This document shows, piece after piece, positions 1-7,360 of a stretch of DNA of 36,398 nucleotides. The stretch lies in NCBI GenBank assembly GCA_007130855.1, contig SLRS01000058.1, positions 1-36,398 of the forward strand, read 5' to 3'. Source of the DNA: Trueperaceae bacterium. Its GTDB lineage: Bacteria > Deinococcota > Deinococci > Deinococcales > Trueperaceae. The stretch's first letter is position 1, and each line of letters starts with the position of its first letter. Made by a program: the position numbers and the translations under genes. Below the pieces are notes generated by a model that worked only from the letters and a program-made list of their open reading frames with translations, was not told where the DNA came from and searched no databases.

Positions 1-218
1 AGCATGCACCCGGGCGACCCCGGGTTCGCGGGAGGGACGTGCTACGCTTGGGCCTGGCCGCTGGGCCGTCGATCGGCGCTGTGCTGGACGCACTCGAACG
101 GGCCCGGGCAGCGGGCGAGGTCGACAGCTTCGAAGACGAACTCGCGCTCGCCGAGCGCTTGGTTCGTGAACGCCAGGCAAGTGGCGCAGGCCCGGCCACG
201 GACGAGACGTCATCATGA
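1..218 (+). CDS. CCA-adding enzyme / tRNA nucleotidyltransferase, 3' end only
   Basis: Partial gene entering from the left edge; the reading frame begins at base 3 and stops at the TGA at 216-218. The visible 71 residues include LGLAAGPSIGAVLDALERA followed by an acidic-basic helix ending in LAERLVRER. This is the typical C-terminal segment of class II CCA tRNA nucleotidyltransferases / poly(A)-polymerase-like enzymes (pattern LGLxxGPxIGxxLxxLxxA). These enzymes build or repair the CCA tail of tRNA in the cytoplasm. The catalytic head lies outside the window, so the call rests on the tail alone. The stop overlaps the ATG of the next gene as ATGA, implying translational coupling. Confidence 0.6.
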   Translation, partial: HAPGRPRVRGRDVLRLGLAAGPSIGAVLDALERARAAGEVDSFEDELALAERLVRERQASGAGPATDETSS

Positions 219-856
219 TCCTGAGGTTCTTCGACAACCCCACCGTGCTGATCATCGCCTCGATCGTGATGGTGATGGCCCTGATCTTCCACAACATCGC
301 GCAGGCCTGGATGGCCTCGCGGCTGGGCGACGCCACGCCGCGCTATCAGGGCTTCCTGGCGTTCGATCCGAAGACCCATCTGGAGCCCATGGGCGTGCTG
401 TTCCTGTTCCTGCTCGGTTTCGGCTGGACCCGGCAGGTACCGGTGAACAGCCGCAACTACGCCGGCCGCGGGCGGCGCGAGGCGCTGGTCTGGTACACCG
501 GGCCGCTGGCCTACTTGCTGGTGGCCACGCTCTCGTACGTGGTGGCGTTCAGCTTCCTCCTGGCGGCCTCGGGCGAGCTGGCCTCGGCCTTCGCCGTCGC
601 CGGCGACGTGGCCATCTTGCACGCGGTGATCAACCTGTTCCCGGTCTACCCGCTCGACGGGGCGCGCGCGGCACTCGCCTGGGGCGATCGCAGCGTGCGC
701 CAGTTCGTGCAGCAGCTGGCCCAGTTCGGCATCCTCGGCTTCATCGTCATCTTCATGCTGCTCTCGTTCACGGGCGTGACCGGCGCCATCATGGGCTTCT
801 TCCGCTCCCTGATCATCGGCGGGCTCTCGGCGCTGTTCCGGGCCTTCGGCGGCTGA
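215..856 (+). CDS. Site-2-protease-like (M50) membrane protein with degenerate active site
   Basis: A 213-residue multi-pass membrane protein of the short M50 / site-2 protease family, whose members cut substrates inside the membrane. Family landmarks are present: FDPKTHLEPMG at 50-60, GPLAYLLVA at 96-104, and the third metal-ligand motif NLFPVYPLDGARA at 140-152 with Asp148. The zinc motif expected in the first membrane helix (HExxH) reads H26-N27-I28-A29-Q30, so the catalytic Glu and second His are replaced by Asn and Gln. It should therefore be unable to hydrolyse peptides by the family mechanism. It may be a non-catalytic pseudo-protease. The start ATG overlaps the upstream stop (ATGA). 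The family call is firm; the function is unknown. Confidence 0.75.
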   Translation: MILRFFDNPTVLIIASIVMVMALIFHNIAQAWMASRLGDATPRYQGFLAFDPKTHLEPMGVLFLFLLGFGWTRQVPVNSRNYAGRGRREALVWYTGPLAYLLVATLSYVVAFSFLLAASGELASAFAVAGDVAILHAVINLFPVYPLDGARAALAWGDRSVRQFVQQLAQFGILGFIVIFMLLSFTGVTGAIMGFFRSLIIGGLSALFRAFGG

Positions 857-876
857 GCCGGCGGCGCGCCGCTCAG
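853..876. terminator. Hairpin shared by two converging stop codons
   Basis: CTGAGC at 853-858 pairs with GCTCAG at 871-876, with a further GGCG/CGCC stem inside (one bulged C) and a 3-nt loop. The stem contains the TGA of the protease-like gene (854-856) and, on the other strand, the TGA of the kinase gene (873-875). There is no U-tract on either side. It is probably a bidirectional transcript end between convergent genes. Confidence 0.5.
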
Positions 877-2924
877 TTCGGGCGCGCGTCGACCAACATG
901 TGCACCACCGGTGCGTAGGTCTCCACCTTGTCGATCAGCGCGCCGCGCGGATCGAAGCGGCGGATGAGGTGCCCACCGCGGCGCGCCACGTAGAGCCGCC
1001 CCTCGCTGTCGACGCCCATGTCGACCAGCTCGTCGCTCGCCTCGCCCTGGAGCTTCTCGAACGCGAACGTGGCGCCGAGCTTGCCTTGCGGCGTGATGCT
1101 GCGGATCTTGCCGGCGGTGGCGTCGCTGATGTAGAGCGCTCCGTGGCGATCGATGCATACCCCGTCGAGCAGCCGCATGCCGGGCTGATCCCGACCGAGT
1201 CTGAACGCCCAGCGGGTGTCGTAGGCGCCGTCGCAGCCGAGCCGCTGTACCTGCCGATTGCCGTAGTCCAGCACGTAGACGCCGCCTTCGGGGCCCAGCA
1301 CCAGCTGGCGCGGGTCGTTGAAGGTCCCGTGCCCGGCGCCGCGGCCGCCGAAGCGTCCGATCACCTCGCCCTGCGGATCGAAGTGGGTGATGGTGTGGGT
1401 CTCGCTGTCGAGCACGTACACGCTACCGTCGCGCGCCACGGCCAGCGCCGCCGGGTAGAGCAGCTCGCCGGGCTGCATGCCGTAGGCGCCGAAGGTGTGC
1501 GCCACACGGCCGTCGTTGGTGCGCTTGACGATCATGTGATGGCGCTCCTGGCCGACGCGGTACTCGAAGGAGGCCATGTACAGGTGGCCGTCGGGACCCG
1601 CCGCCACGGACACCGGCGCCGTCGAGAAGGCCGGCTCGCCCACCCCCAGGTCGCCGAGCGAGACGTGCAGGTTCCCCTCCAGATCGAGTACCCGCACCAC
1701 CCCTTGGCGCGCGTTGACGGTCAGGACGATGCGGTCGCCGAGATCGTCGAGGAGGCCGTCGGCCAGGTCGATGGTCGCCAGCGTCCCCTCGATCTCGCTC
1801 AGTGAGGGACGCTCGTCGGGATCCTTGGCGATCATGCGCATCACCAGCGCATCGAGCACTTTCGGCACCCGCAGGTTGATCTGCCGCGGTGGTGCCGGGG
1901 TCTGGAAGATCTGCTGATGGACGATCGCCTCGTAGCCACCCTTGAAGGCCGTCTGACCGGTCAGCATCTCGTAGAACACCAGGCCGAGCGAGTAGATGTC
2001 GCTGCGGTGGTCGATCTTCAGCCCGCGGGCCTGCTCGGGCGACATGTACACCGGCGTGCCGACACGCGCGCCCGTCATGGTGAGCCGCGAGAGCACCTTG
2101 CCGCCGGCGATGCCGAAGTCCATCAGCTTGACGGCCTCGTCATGGAGCGTCTTGCCGCCGTCCGGAGCGTCGCTGATGCCGCCCTTGAGGATCATGATGT
2201 TCGCCGGCTTGATGTCGCGGTGGATGATGCCCACCGAGTGGATGTGCTGGAGCGCGATCGCGACCCGCCGCATCACCGCCACGCACAGGTCGGTCGTCAG
2301 GTCGCCCGACTCGACGTACCCCTCGAGCGAGCGTCCGTCGACGTACTCCATCGCCATGTAGTGCTGCGGACCGAGACTGCCGTGTTCGAAGGTGCGGACG
2401 ATGTTGACGTGATCGAGCCGCTGGGCCACCTCGGCCTCGCGGTGGAAGCGGCGGATGAACTTGGCGTCGGCGACGTACTGCTCCATCGGCACCTTGAGCG
2501 CCACGAGTTGGCCGTCTTGGACGCGCTTGGCCTTGTACACCGAGGCCATGCCGCCCGAGCCGACCTTCTCCAGGATCTCGTAGCCCGGGATCGACAGCGC
2601 ATCGTTGCCGTTGGGCAGCAAGACCGGGTCGCCGCCCTTGGTGAGCGTGCGACGGCGCTTGGCGAACGCCGGCACGCCCACCGGCCGACGCTTGGCAGGC
2701 GCGACGCGGCTGTTGCGGTACGTCACCGCGCCGGCCGGGACCAGCAGGCCCAAGGCCAGCCCGTACGCGATGAGCGGCCCCACCGCGCGTTCGAGGCCCC
2801 CGAGGTAGAGACTGCCGCCCGCCAGGATCACCGAGAGTCCCAAGAGCGTCAGCAGCACCCACTGCGGCACCCGCACCAGGAGCAGGGCCGCCGCCAGCGC
2901 CAGGAGCGCCAGCGCGATGATCAT
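873..2924 (-). CDS. Membrane-anchored Ser/Thr protein kinase with C-terminal NHL beta-propeller
   Basis: 683 residues. Two or three hydrophobic helices (about 1-67) are followed by a basic linker (78-96) and a Hanks-type kinase domain (about 114-385). The kinase has a Gly loop GSGGMASV (122-129), Lys144, HRD at 235-237 with IKPAN after it, DFG at 269-271 and SPE at 295-297, so it looks active. Residues 400-683 are a series of NHL-type blades (repeats such as DGSVYVLDSETH and EGGVYVLDYGNRQV). Unlike mycobacterial PknD, no membrane segment separates kinase and propeller, so both probably face the cytoplasm. The start ATG overlaps the stop of the upstream phosphatase gene by 4 nt. It presumably phosphorylates proteins on Ser/Thr, reversed by that phosphatase; the substrates are unknown. 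Confidence 0.9.
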   Translation of the reverse strand: MIIALALLALAAALLLVRVPQWVLLTLLGLSVILAGGSLYLGGLERAVGPLIAYGLALGLLVPAGAVTYRNSRVAPAKRRPVGVPAFAKRRRTLTKGGDPVLLPNGNDALSIPGYEILEKVGSGGMASVYKAKRVQDGQLVALKVPMEQYVADAKFIRRFHREAEVAQRLDHVNIVRTFEHGSLGPQHYMAMEYVDGRSLEGYVESGDLTTDLCVAVMRRVAIALQHIHSVGIIHRDIKPANIMILKGGISDAPDGGKTLHDEAVKLMDFGIAGGKVLSRLTMTGARVGTPVYMSPEQARGLKIDHRSDIYSLGLVFYEMLTGQTAFKGGYEAIVHQQIFQTPAPPRQINLRVPKVLDALVMRMIAKDPDERPSLSEIEGTLATIDLADGLLDDLGDRIVLTVNARQGVVRVLDLEGNLHVSLGDLGVGEPAFSTAPVSVAAGPDGHLYMASFEYRVGQERHHMIVKRTNDGRVAHTFGAYGMQPGELLYPAALAVARDGSVYVLDSETHTITHFDPQGEVIGRFGGRGAGHGTFNDPRQLVLGPEGGVYVLDYGNRQVQRLGCDGAYDTRWAFRLGRDQPGMRLLDGVCIDRHGALYISDATAGKIRSITPQGKLGATFAFEKLQGEASDELVDMGVDSEGRLYVARRGGHLIRRFDPRGALIDKVETYAPVVHMLVDARPN

Positions 2925-3685
2925 GGGACCTCCACCAGCACCACGGTGATGTTGTCGTGCCCGCCGCGCTCGTTGGCACGCGCCAGCAGGTAGTCGACGG
3001 CGTGTTGGCGGTCGCGCGTGCGCTTGAGCTCGGCCAGGATCTCCTCGGGCTCCACCAGGCCGTGCAGGCCATCGGTGGAGAGGACGAACACGTCGCCGCG
3101 GCGCACCTCGAGTTCGGCCAGGTCGGGCACCACCTGCTGGCGCGTGCCGAGTGCGCGCGTGATCAGGTTGCGCCACTCGTGGTCGAGCGCCTCTTCCTCG
3201 GTCAGGAGCCCCTTCTCGATCTGCTCCTCCACCCAGGAGTGGTCCTTGGTCAGCTGGTAGATGGTGTCGCCGCGGACCAGGAAGGCGCGCGAGTCGCCCA
3301 CGTGGCCCACGTAGCCGCGCCCGCCGAGCATCGCCAGGCAGGTGAGGGTGGTACCCATCCCGCGTCGCCCCTCGCTCTGGGTGGCGAGCCCGAACACGCG
3401 CCGATTGGCCAGCCGGAACGCCTTGTCGACCAGCGAGCCGACCGGCACGACGGCGTGGCCGTTGTTGGTCTCTTCGGAGTAGCGCCTGAAGCTTTCGTCC
3501 AGGACCTCCATCGCCACCTTGCTGGCCACCTCGCCCGACGACGCGCCACCCATGCCGTCGGCCACCGCGAACAGGTCGAGCGTGGTGCGTCCGATTGGGA
3601 ACGACCACACCCGGTGGTAGTCCTCGTTGAGGGGGCGGACGCGGCCCACGTCGGAACCGTGCCCTACGATCAGGCCACTGCGCAC
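2921..3685 (-). CDS. PP2C-family Ser/Thr protein phosphatase
   Basis: 254 residues, the usual size for bacterial PrpC/Stp1. Metal-binding and catalytic motifs of the PPM family are in order: GHGSDVGRVRPLNED near the N-terminus, VADGMGG, GDSRAFLV, LTKDHSWVEE, STDGLHGLV and GGHDNITVVLV at the C-terminus. It dephosphorylates phospho-Ser/Thr using two Mn or Mg ions. It directly precedes and overlaps (ATGA) the kinase gene, giving the common phosphatase-kinase pair. The start is GTG at 3685: a TAGACT box sits 6 nt upstream, with no room for a ribosome binding site, so the mRNA is probably leaderless and the phosphatase-kinase operon starts here. Confidence 0.93.
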   Translation of the reverse strand: MRSGLIVGHGSDVGRVRPLNEDYHRVWSFPIGRTTLDLFAVADGMGGASSGEVASKVAMEVLDESFRRYSEETNNGHAVVPVGSLVDKAFRLANRRVFGLATQSEGRRGMGTTLTCLAMLGGRGYVGHVGDSRAFLVRGDTIYQLTKDHSWVEEQIEKGLLTEEEALDHEWRNLITRALGTRQQVVPDLAELEVRRGDVFVLSTDGLHGLVEPEEILAELKRTRDRQHAVDYLLARANERGGHDNITVVLVEVP

Positions 3686-3691
3686 GCAGCG

Positions 3692-3697
3692 AGTCTA
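3692..3697 (-). promoter_or_regulatory. -10 box TAGACT, leaderless start of the phosphatase-kinase operon
   Basis: TAGACT ends 6 nt before the GTG at 3685. With this spacing its TAG is an in-frame stop 12 nt upstream of the start, so no longer ORF is possible. No clear -35 is seen. Confidence 0.6.
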
Positions 3698-3853
3698 CCG
3701 TGCGGGGGTCCGCGGAACGGCCAAGAAAGCCACGCCTGCGCAAGGGCACGACGTTCTTGTCAGGCACGCCGGCTCTGCTCGCGAGCCTGCGCGAGACCGG
3801 CGGGGCACTCGGGCACGGAGCAGCCCGCTGGCCGGGGCCGCGGTTCGCGGCTG

Positions 3854-4483
3854 CTAGTCGAGCCTGGCGCGGGGACGCCGGACGGTCTCGAGGTAGGGGT
3901 AGCGGGTCAGCAGCTCGTGGAAGCCGCGGAACAGCGCCACTGCCTCCGCGCGGTCGATGGGCAGTTCGCGCAGGCGGAAGTACGCCGAGTGACCGTCCGC
4001 GAACGCGAAGGTCGGAGTGCCGAACACGTCCTCGCGCGCCGCGCGGCAGTGCTCTTGGGCCAATGCGGTGCGCAGTTCCGGGTCGTCGAAGTCGCGCTCG
4101 AAGCAGGCCATGTGGAGGCCGGCGGACTCGGCACAGCTGAACGTCAGTGCCCGCGAGAATGGCTGTCGGTCGCGGTGGCGGGCGCGCAACAGCGCCAGGC
4201 GGAAGCGATCGAACCCCTCGCGTCCCTGCCTGCGCGCGGCGGTGGAGGCCAGGAACGGCAACAGGCCCTTCGAGCCGGTCTCGTCGGCCTCGTCGAGCTT
4301 CTGGTTCCAGACGTGCCAACGGGCGTCGCCGCGGTAGTTCGCCTGGTAGAGGCTGAAGTGACGCCAGTCGAAACTCAGCTCGAGCTCATCGGCCACCAGT
4401 TCGACCACCTCGGCGCCACGCCAGGCGTAGGGGCAGAGGTAGTCGAAGTAGACCGCCACGGAACCGTTCTGCATCGGCGTCAT
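3854..4483 (-). CDS. DsbA / FrnE-like thioredoxin-fold protein with single active-site Cys
   Basis: 209 residues from ATG 4483; an ATG at 4474 is also possible, and an upstream GTG-type start at 4525 seems less likely because it only adds a low-complexity tail. The thioredoxin-fold active site is C17-P-Y-A, following VYFDYL, with one cysteine rather than CxxC. The cis-Pro segment VFGTPTFAF is present near residue 150. This pattern matches the DsbA/FrnE/2-hydroxychromene-carboxylate isomerase group. There is no signal peptide, so it is probably cytoplasmic. Loss of the resolving cysteine argues against a simple disulfide oxidase and for an isomerase or glutathione-dependent role. The exact reaction cannot be read from the sequence. 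Confidence 0.75.
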   Translation of the reverse strand: MTPMQNGSVAVYFDYLCPYAWRGAEVVELVADELELSFDWRHFSLYQANYRGDARWHVWNQKLDEADETGSKGLLPFLASTAARRQGREGFDRFRLALLRARHRDRQPFSRALTFSCAESAGLHMACFERDFDDPELRTALAQEHCRAAREDVFGTPTFAFADGHSAYFRLRELPIDRAEAVALFRGFHELLTRYPYLETVRRPRARLD

Positions 4484-4553
4484 GACACCCCGCGGCGCCC
4501 CTCGGGCTGGTCGTGCGGCACACACGGTCCGCTCATGTCGACCTCACGCATCG

Positions 4554-4595
4554 GCTCGTGCGGTACTCGCGACGGCGTTCGCACGCCGCACGAGC
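4554..4595. terminator. 10-bp stem-loop after the Roadblock/DUF3467 operon
   Basis: A perfect 10-bp inverted repeat (4554-4563 with 4586-4595, loop 22 nt) begins 7 nt beyond the DUF3467 stop. There is no T-run. A terminator or mRNA-end stabiliser is the simplest reading. Confidence 0.4.
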
Positions 4596-4602
4596 GGCGA
4601 TC

Positions 4603-4920
4603 TCAGTTGCTGGAGTCGGGGTCGTGCGGCACCGGCAGCGGCCGCTCCGGAATGGTGCCGTGGCGCTTCTCGAAGCGGGCCACGTTGTCGGCCAAGGTCC
4701 GCAGCAGCGCCTTGGCGTGCTGCGGGCTGGTGATGACCCGACTCAGCACCCGCACCGGTTGGCGCGGGTAGGCGAGCGCGAAGTCGAGGATGAAGGCGTC
4801 GTCGGTGTGGGTCACCACCGCGGCATTGGCGAAGCGTCCCTTGGCGGTCTCGGCGTCGATCTCGAGCTTCAGTTGGCGGGCCTCGCCGCGCGAGGCTCCA
4901 CCGCTGTCGTCGTTGGGCAT
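4603..4920 (-). CDS. DUF3467 domain protein
   Basis: 105 residues matching the small DUF3467 family. The core is LKLEIDAETAKGRFANAAVVTH, then a DAFILDFALAYP strand, RVITSPQHAKALLRTLADNVARFEKRHG and an IPERPLP tail. The family is widespread, of unknown biochemical function, predicted cytoplasmic and all-in-one-domain. A good ribosome site AAGGAG lies 7 nt before the ATG. It is 31 nt downstream of the second Roadblock gene on the same strand, so it is likely the last gene of a three-gene operon and may work with the Roadblock proteins. A hairpin follows its stop. Confidence 0.85.
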   Translation of the reverse strand: MPNDDSGGASRGEARQLKLEIDAETAKGRFANAAVVTHTDDAFILDFALAYPRQPVRVLSRVITSPQHAKALLRTLADNVARFEKRHGTIPERPLPVPHDPDSSN

Positions 4921-4951
4921 GGCTCGGCTCCTTCGTCGTGCTCGGCGGCGC

Positions 4952-5347
4952 TCACGCGCTGCGCCTACTGGCGGCCGCGACCTGCGCGACCAGCCGCGGG
5001 AGTTGGAAGCGCACGCGGCCCAGATCGGCGAGCCCCGCGAGGCGCAGCGTCAGCACCACCTGGACCTCGCCGGGATCGGTCGCCCCCGGCGCCCGCGGCA
5101 CCGGGGTGAGCACCACCGGACCGCCGCGGTACTCGATGACGGCCTGCTCCAAGCCACCCCCCAAGAACCCCCCCAGCACCCGGCTGGCCGAGAGGGCGGC
5201 AGCGACCAACCCGCCCGCGCTGTCGAAGCCCGGGGGCTCGCGCTCGGCCGCGGCCAGCACCTCCCCGCCGACGTCCACCACCGCCGCCGCCAGCACCCCT
5301 TTCACCGCCAGCAGGTCGTCGAGTACGCGCTCGAGTTCCGCGTTCAT
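4952..5347 (-). CDS. Roadblock/LC7 domain protein (second of pair)
   Basis: 131 residues beginning MNAELERVLDDLLAVKGVLA, the characteristic first helix and strand of Roadblock/LC7 proteins. These form alpha/beta dimers and, as in MglB, regulate small Ras-like GTPases. AAVVDVGGEVLAA and the helix GGLVAAALSASRVLGGFL fit the fold. The first ATG overlaps the stop of the preceding Roadblock gene (ATGA). No MglA-like GTPase is visible in the window, so the partner, if any, is elsewhere. The family call is good; the role is unknown. Confidence 0.75.
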   Translation of the reverse strand: MNAELERVLDDLLAVKGVLAAAVVDVGGEVLAAAEREPPGFDSAGGLVAAALSASRVLGGFLGGGLEQAVIEYRGGPVVLTPVPRAPGATDPGEVQVVLTLRLAGLADLGRVRFQLPRLVAQVAAASRRSA

Positions 5348-5706
5348 GTCAACAGCTCCCGCACACGGTGCGCGCCTTCCTCCAGCGCCCGCGCAGCCGC
5401 GCCGGTGTCGGCACTCGGCTGCAACGCCAGCAACAGGTAGTGTTCGGGGCTCACGTGCCGCACCAGCGCCTGGACCCGCTCGGTGCGGATGCTCAGCTGC
5501 TCCACGGCACCGCCGGCGAGGGCCTCGCCGATCGCGCGGCGCGCGCCCACGAGGGCGTTGGTCAGTTCGGCGACGCAACTCGCCAGATCGGCCCCGGCCT
5601 GCGGCCGCTGCTCCACGAGCAGTCCGTCCATGCCGCCGACGGCCACCACCACGGCACCCTCGGCCTGTGTCAGCATCCGCTCCAGGATCTCGTCCAGCGT
5701 GCGCAT
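5344..5706 (-). CDS. Roadblock/LC7 domain protein (first of pair)
   Basis: 120 residues starting MRTLDEILERMLTQAEGAVV. It has the Roadblock layout: helix, the strand VVVAVGGMDGLLVEQ, a long helix over CVAELTNALVGARRAIGEAL, then strands around QLSIRTERVQALVRHV and LLLALQPSA. It is related to but distinct from the next gene, which suggests a heterodimer like MglB- or LAMTOR-type pairs. The start ATG 5706 is preceded by TAGACT with 7 nt between, so the transcript is probably leaderless and drives both Roadblock genes and DUF3467. The promoter is divergent from that of the phosphorylase at 5757. Confidence 0.78.
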   Translation of the reverse strand: MRTLDEILERMLTQAEGAVVVAVGGMDGLLVEQRPQAGADLASCVAELTNALVGARRAIGEALAGGAVEQLSIRTERVQALVRHVSPEHYLLLALQPSADTGAAARALEEGAHRVRELLT

Positions 5707-5713
5707 CCCGCGG

Positions 5714-5719
5714 AGTCTA
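5714..5719 (-). promoter_or_regulatory. -10 box TAGACT, leaderless start of Roadblock operon
   Basis: TAGACT lies 7 nt before ATG 5706. The divergent phosphorylase -10 box begins 25 bp away on the other strand. Confidence 0.55.
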
Positions 5720-5744
5720 CCACCGCTCGTCGGTGTCGCCCTGC

Positions 5745-5750
5745 TATGGT
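5745..5750 (+). promoter_or_regulatory. -10 box TATGGT, leaderless start of nucleoside phosphorylase
   Basis: TATGGT is 6 nt upstream of GTG 5757. No ribosome site fits in the gap. It decides the GTG as start. Confidence 0.55.
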
Positions 5751-5756
5751 GCCGGC

Positions 5757-6479
5757 GTGAGCCAGCTCCACGTCCGCGCCCCCGCCGGAGCCGTCGCCGA
5801 GTTCGTCTTGCTGCCGGGCGACCCCAACCGCGCCACCCGTATCGCCGACGCCTTCCTGGACGACGTCGTGCGCTACAACGATCACCGCCAACTGCTCGGC
5901 TACACCGGCCACTACCGCGGGCTGCGCGTGAGCGTCCAGGCGACGGGCATGGGCTGCCCGAGCCTGGCGATCGTCGCCGAGGAGGTGATCCGGCTGGGCG
6001 CTCGACGCCTCGTGCGCGTGGGCACCGCCGGCATCGTGAGCGAGCGGGTCGGACCGGGCGACCTGATCGTCGCCACCGGCAGCGTCGCCAACGACGGCAC
6101 CACGCGCCAGTACCTGGGCGGGGCGGCGTACGCACCCGTCGCCGACCACCGCGTGGTGTGCGCGCTGGAGGAGGCCGGGCGCGCCGCCGACACGCCGCTG
6201 CACGTCGGCCTGATCCAGACCGAGGACGCCTTCTACGCCACCAGCGCAGCCGACGTCCCCGCCCTGCGCGAGCGCGGTGTGTTGGCCATCGAGATGGAGG
6301 CCAGCGCGCTGTTCCTGATCGCCGCACTGCGCGGCGTGCAGGCGGGCTGTGCCCTGGTGGCCAGCAACCACATCGGCGACCCCGTGTTCGTGCCCCAGGC
6401 AGTGCTCGACGACGGCGTCGAGGCCATGACGCGCATGGCCCTCGAGGCCGGCGTGACGCTCTCGCGGCAGCGTCCCTGA
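5757..6479 (+). CDS. deoD: Purine nucleoside phosphorylase (DeoD / PNP-UDP family 1)
   Basis: 240 residues, the normal size of hexameric phosphorylases. LLPGDPNRATRIA near residue 20 is the phosphate-binding signature. TGMGCPSLAIVAEE, RVGTAGIVSERVGPGDLIVAT and the nucleoside-binding AIEMEASALFLIAAL motif follow. It splits purine nucleosides with phosphate into base and ribose-1-phosphate in the cytoplasm (salvage). Choice between purine and uridine substrates is not certain from motifs alone. The start is GTG 5757, favoured by the -10 box 6 nt upstream. The next gene starts 1 nt after its stop, so it is co-transcribed with fatty-acid genes, a loose functional link. Confidence 0.85.
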   Translation: MSQLHVRAPAGAVAEFVLLPGDPNRATRIADAFLDDVVRYNDHRQLLGYTGHYRGLRVSVQATGMGCPSLAIVAEEVIRLGARRLVRVGTAGIVSERVGPGDLIVATGSVANDGTTRQYLGGAAYAPVADHRVVCALEEAGRAADTPLHVGLIQTEDAFYATSAADVPALRERGVLAIEMEASALFLIAALRGVQAGCALVASNHIGDPVFVPQAVLDDGVEAMTRMALEAGVTLSRQRP

Positions 6480-6480
6480 G

Positions 6481-7347
6481 ATGGCCGAGGCAACGGCACC
6501 AGGGGTGGTGAGCGTGCTCGGTGCCGGGGCGATGGGGGCCGGCATCGCCCAGGCGTGCGCCACTGCGGGCCACACGGTGCACCTGGTGGACGCCGACCCG
6601 GACGCCCTGACGCGCGGCCGCGCCGCGATCGAGGACAGCCTCGTGCGCCTCGTGCGCAAGGGCTCGCTCGACGAGGCGGGCGTGGCGCGCACTCTCGCGA
6701 ACGTCCACGGTGGTGGCGACCTGCGCAGCGCGGTGTCCGCCGCCGACGTGGTGATCGAGGCCGTCACCGAGGACCTGGAGGTCAAGCGCGGGCTGTGGCG
6801 GCAGGTGGCGGCCCATGCGCGCGCCGGCACGCTGCTGGCCACCAACACCAGCAGCCTGTCGGTGACCGAGATCGCGAGTTTCGGTGGCGATCCTGCCGCG
6901 AGTTGTGGACTGCACTTCTTCAACCCGGTGCCGCTGCTGCCGCTCGTGGAGGTGGTGCGCGGTGAGCACACCAGCGACGCCACCGTCGCCCGCGCGGTGG
7001 CCTTCGTCGCCGGGATCGGCAAGACCCCCATCGTCTGCCGCGACACGCCCGGCTTCATCGTCAACCGCCTGCTGATCCCGTACTTGAACGATGCCGTGCA
7101 TGCCTACGCCGAGGGCGTGGCCACGGCGGCCGACCTCGACGCCGCCATGACGCTCGGGGCGAACCTGCCGTTGGGCCCGCTGGCGCTCGTCGACCTGATC
7201 GGCCTCGACGTGACGCTCGCCGCGATCGAGGCGCTGCATCGCGAGACCGGCGACCCGCGCTTCCGTCCCGCCCCGCTGCTGCGCCGCATGGTGCGCGCCG
7301 GCAAGCTCGGCCGCAAGCGCGGCGAGGGCTTCCACCGCTACGCCTGA
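6481..7347 (+). CDS. 3-hydroxyacyl-CoA (3-hydroxybutyryl-CoA) dehydrogenase
   Basis: 288 residues, the length of the monofunctional enzyme. The N-terminal Rossmann site is VLGAGAMGAGIAQ. ATNTSSLSVTEI and the catalytic GLHFFNPVPLLPLVEVV segment (His of the His-Glu dyad) follow, then DTPGFIVNRLL and the C-terminal dimerisation domain with LGANLPLGPLALVDLIGLD. It oxidises L-3-hydroxyacyl-CoA with NAD in beta-oxidation or butyrate-type pathways. It sits 1 nt after the phosphorylase and 13 nt before the enoyl-CoA hydratase, which supplies its substrate. Confidence 0.93.
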   Translation: MAEATAPGVVSVLGAGAMGAGIAQACATAGHTVHLVDADPDALTRGRAAIEDSLVRLVRKGSLDEAGVARTLANVHGGGDLRSAVSAADVVIEAVTEDLEVKRGLWRQVAAHARAGTLLATNTSSLSVTEIASFGGDPAASCGLHFFNPVPLLPLVEVVRGEHTSDATVARAVAFVAGIGKTPIVCRDTPGFIVNRLLIPYLNDAVHAYAEGVATAADLDAAMTLGANLPLGPLALVDLIGLDVTLAAIEALHRETGDPRFRPAPLLRRMVRAGKLGRKRGEGFHRYA

Positions 7348-7360
7348 CCGAGGAGCGAGC

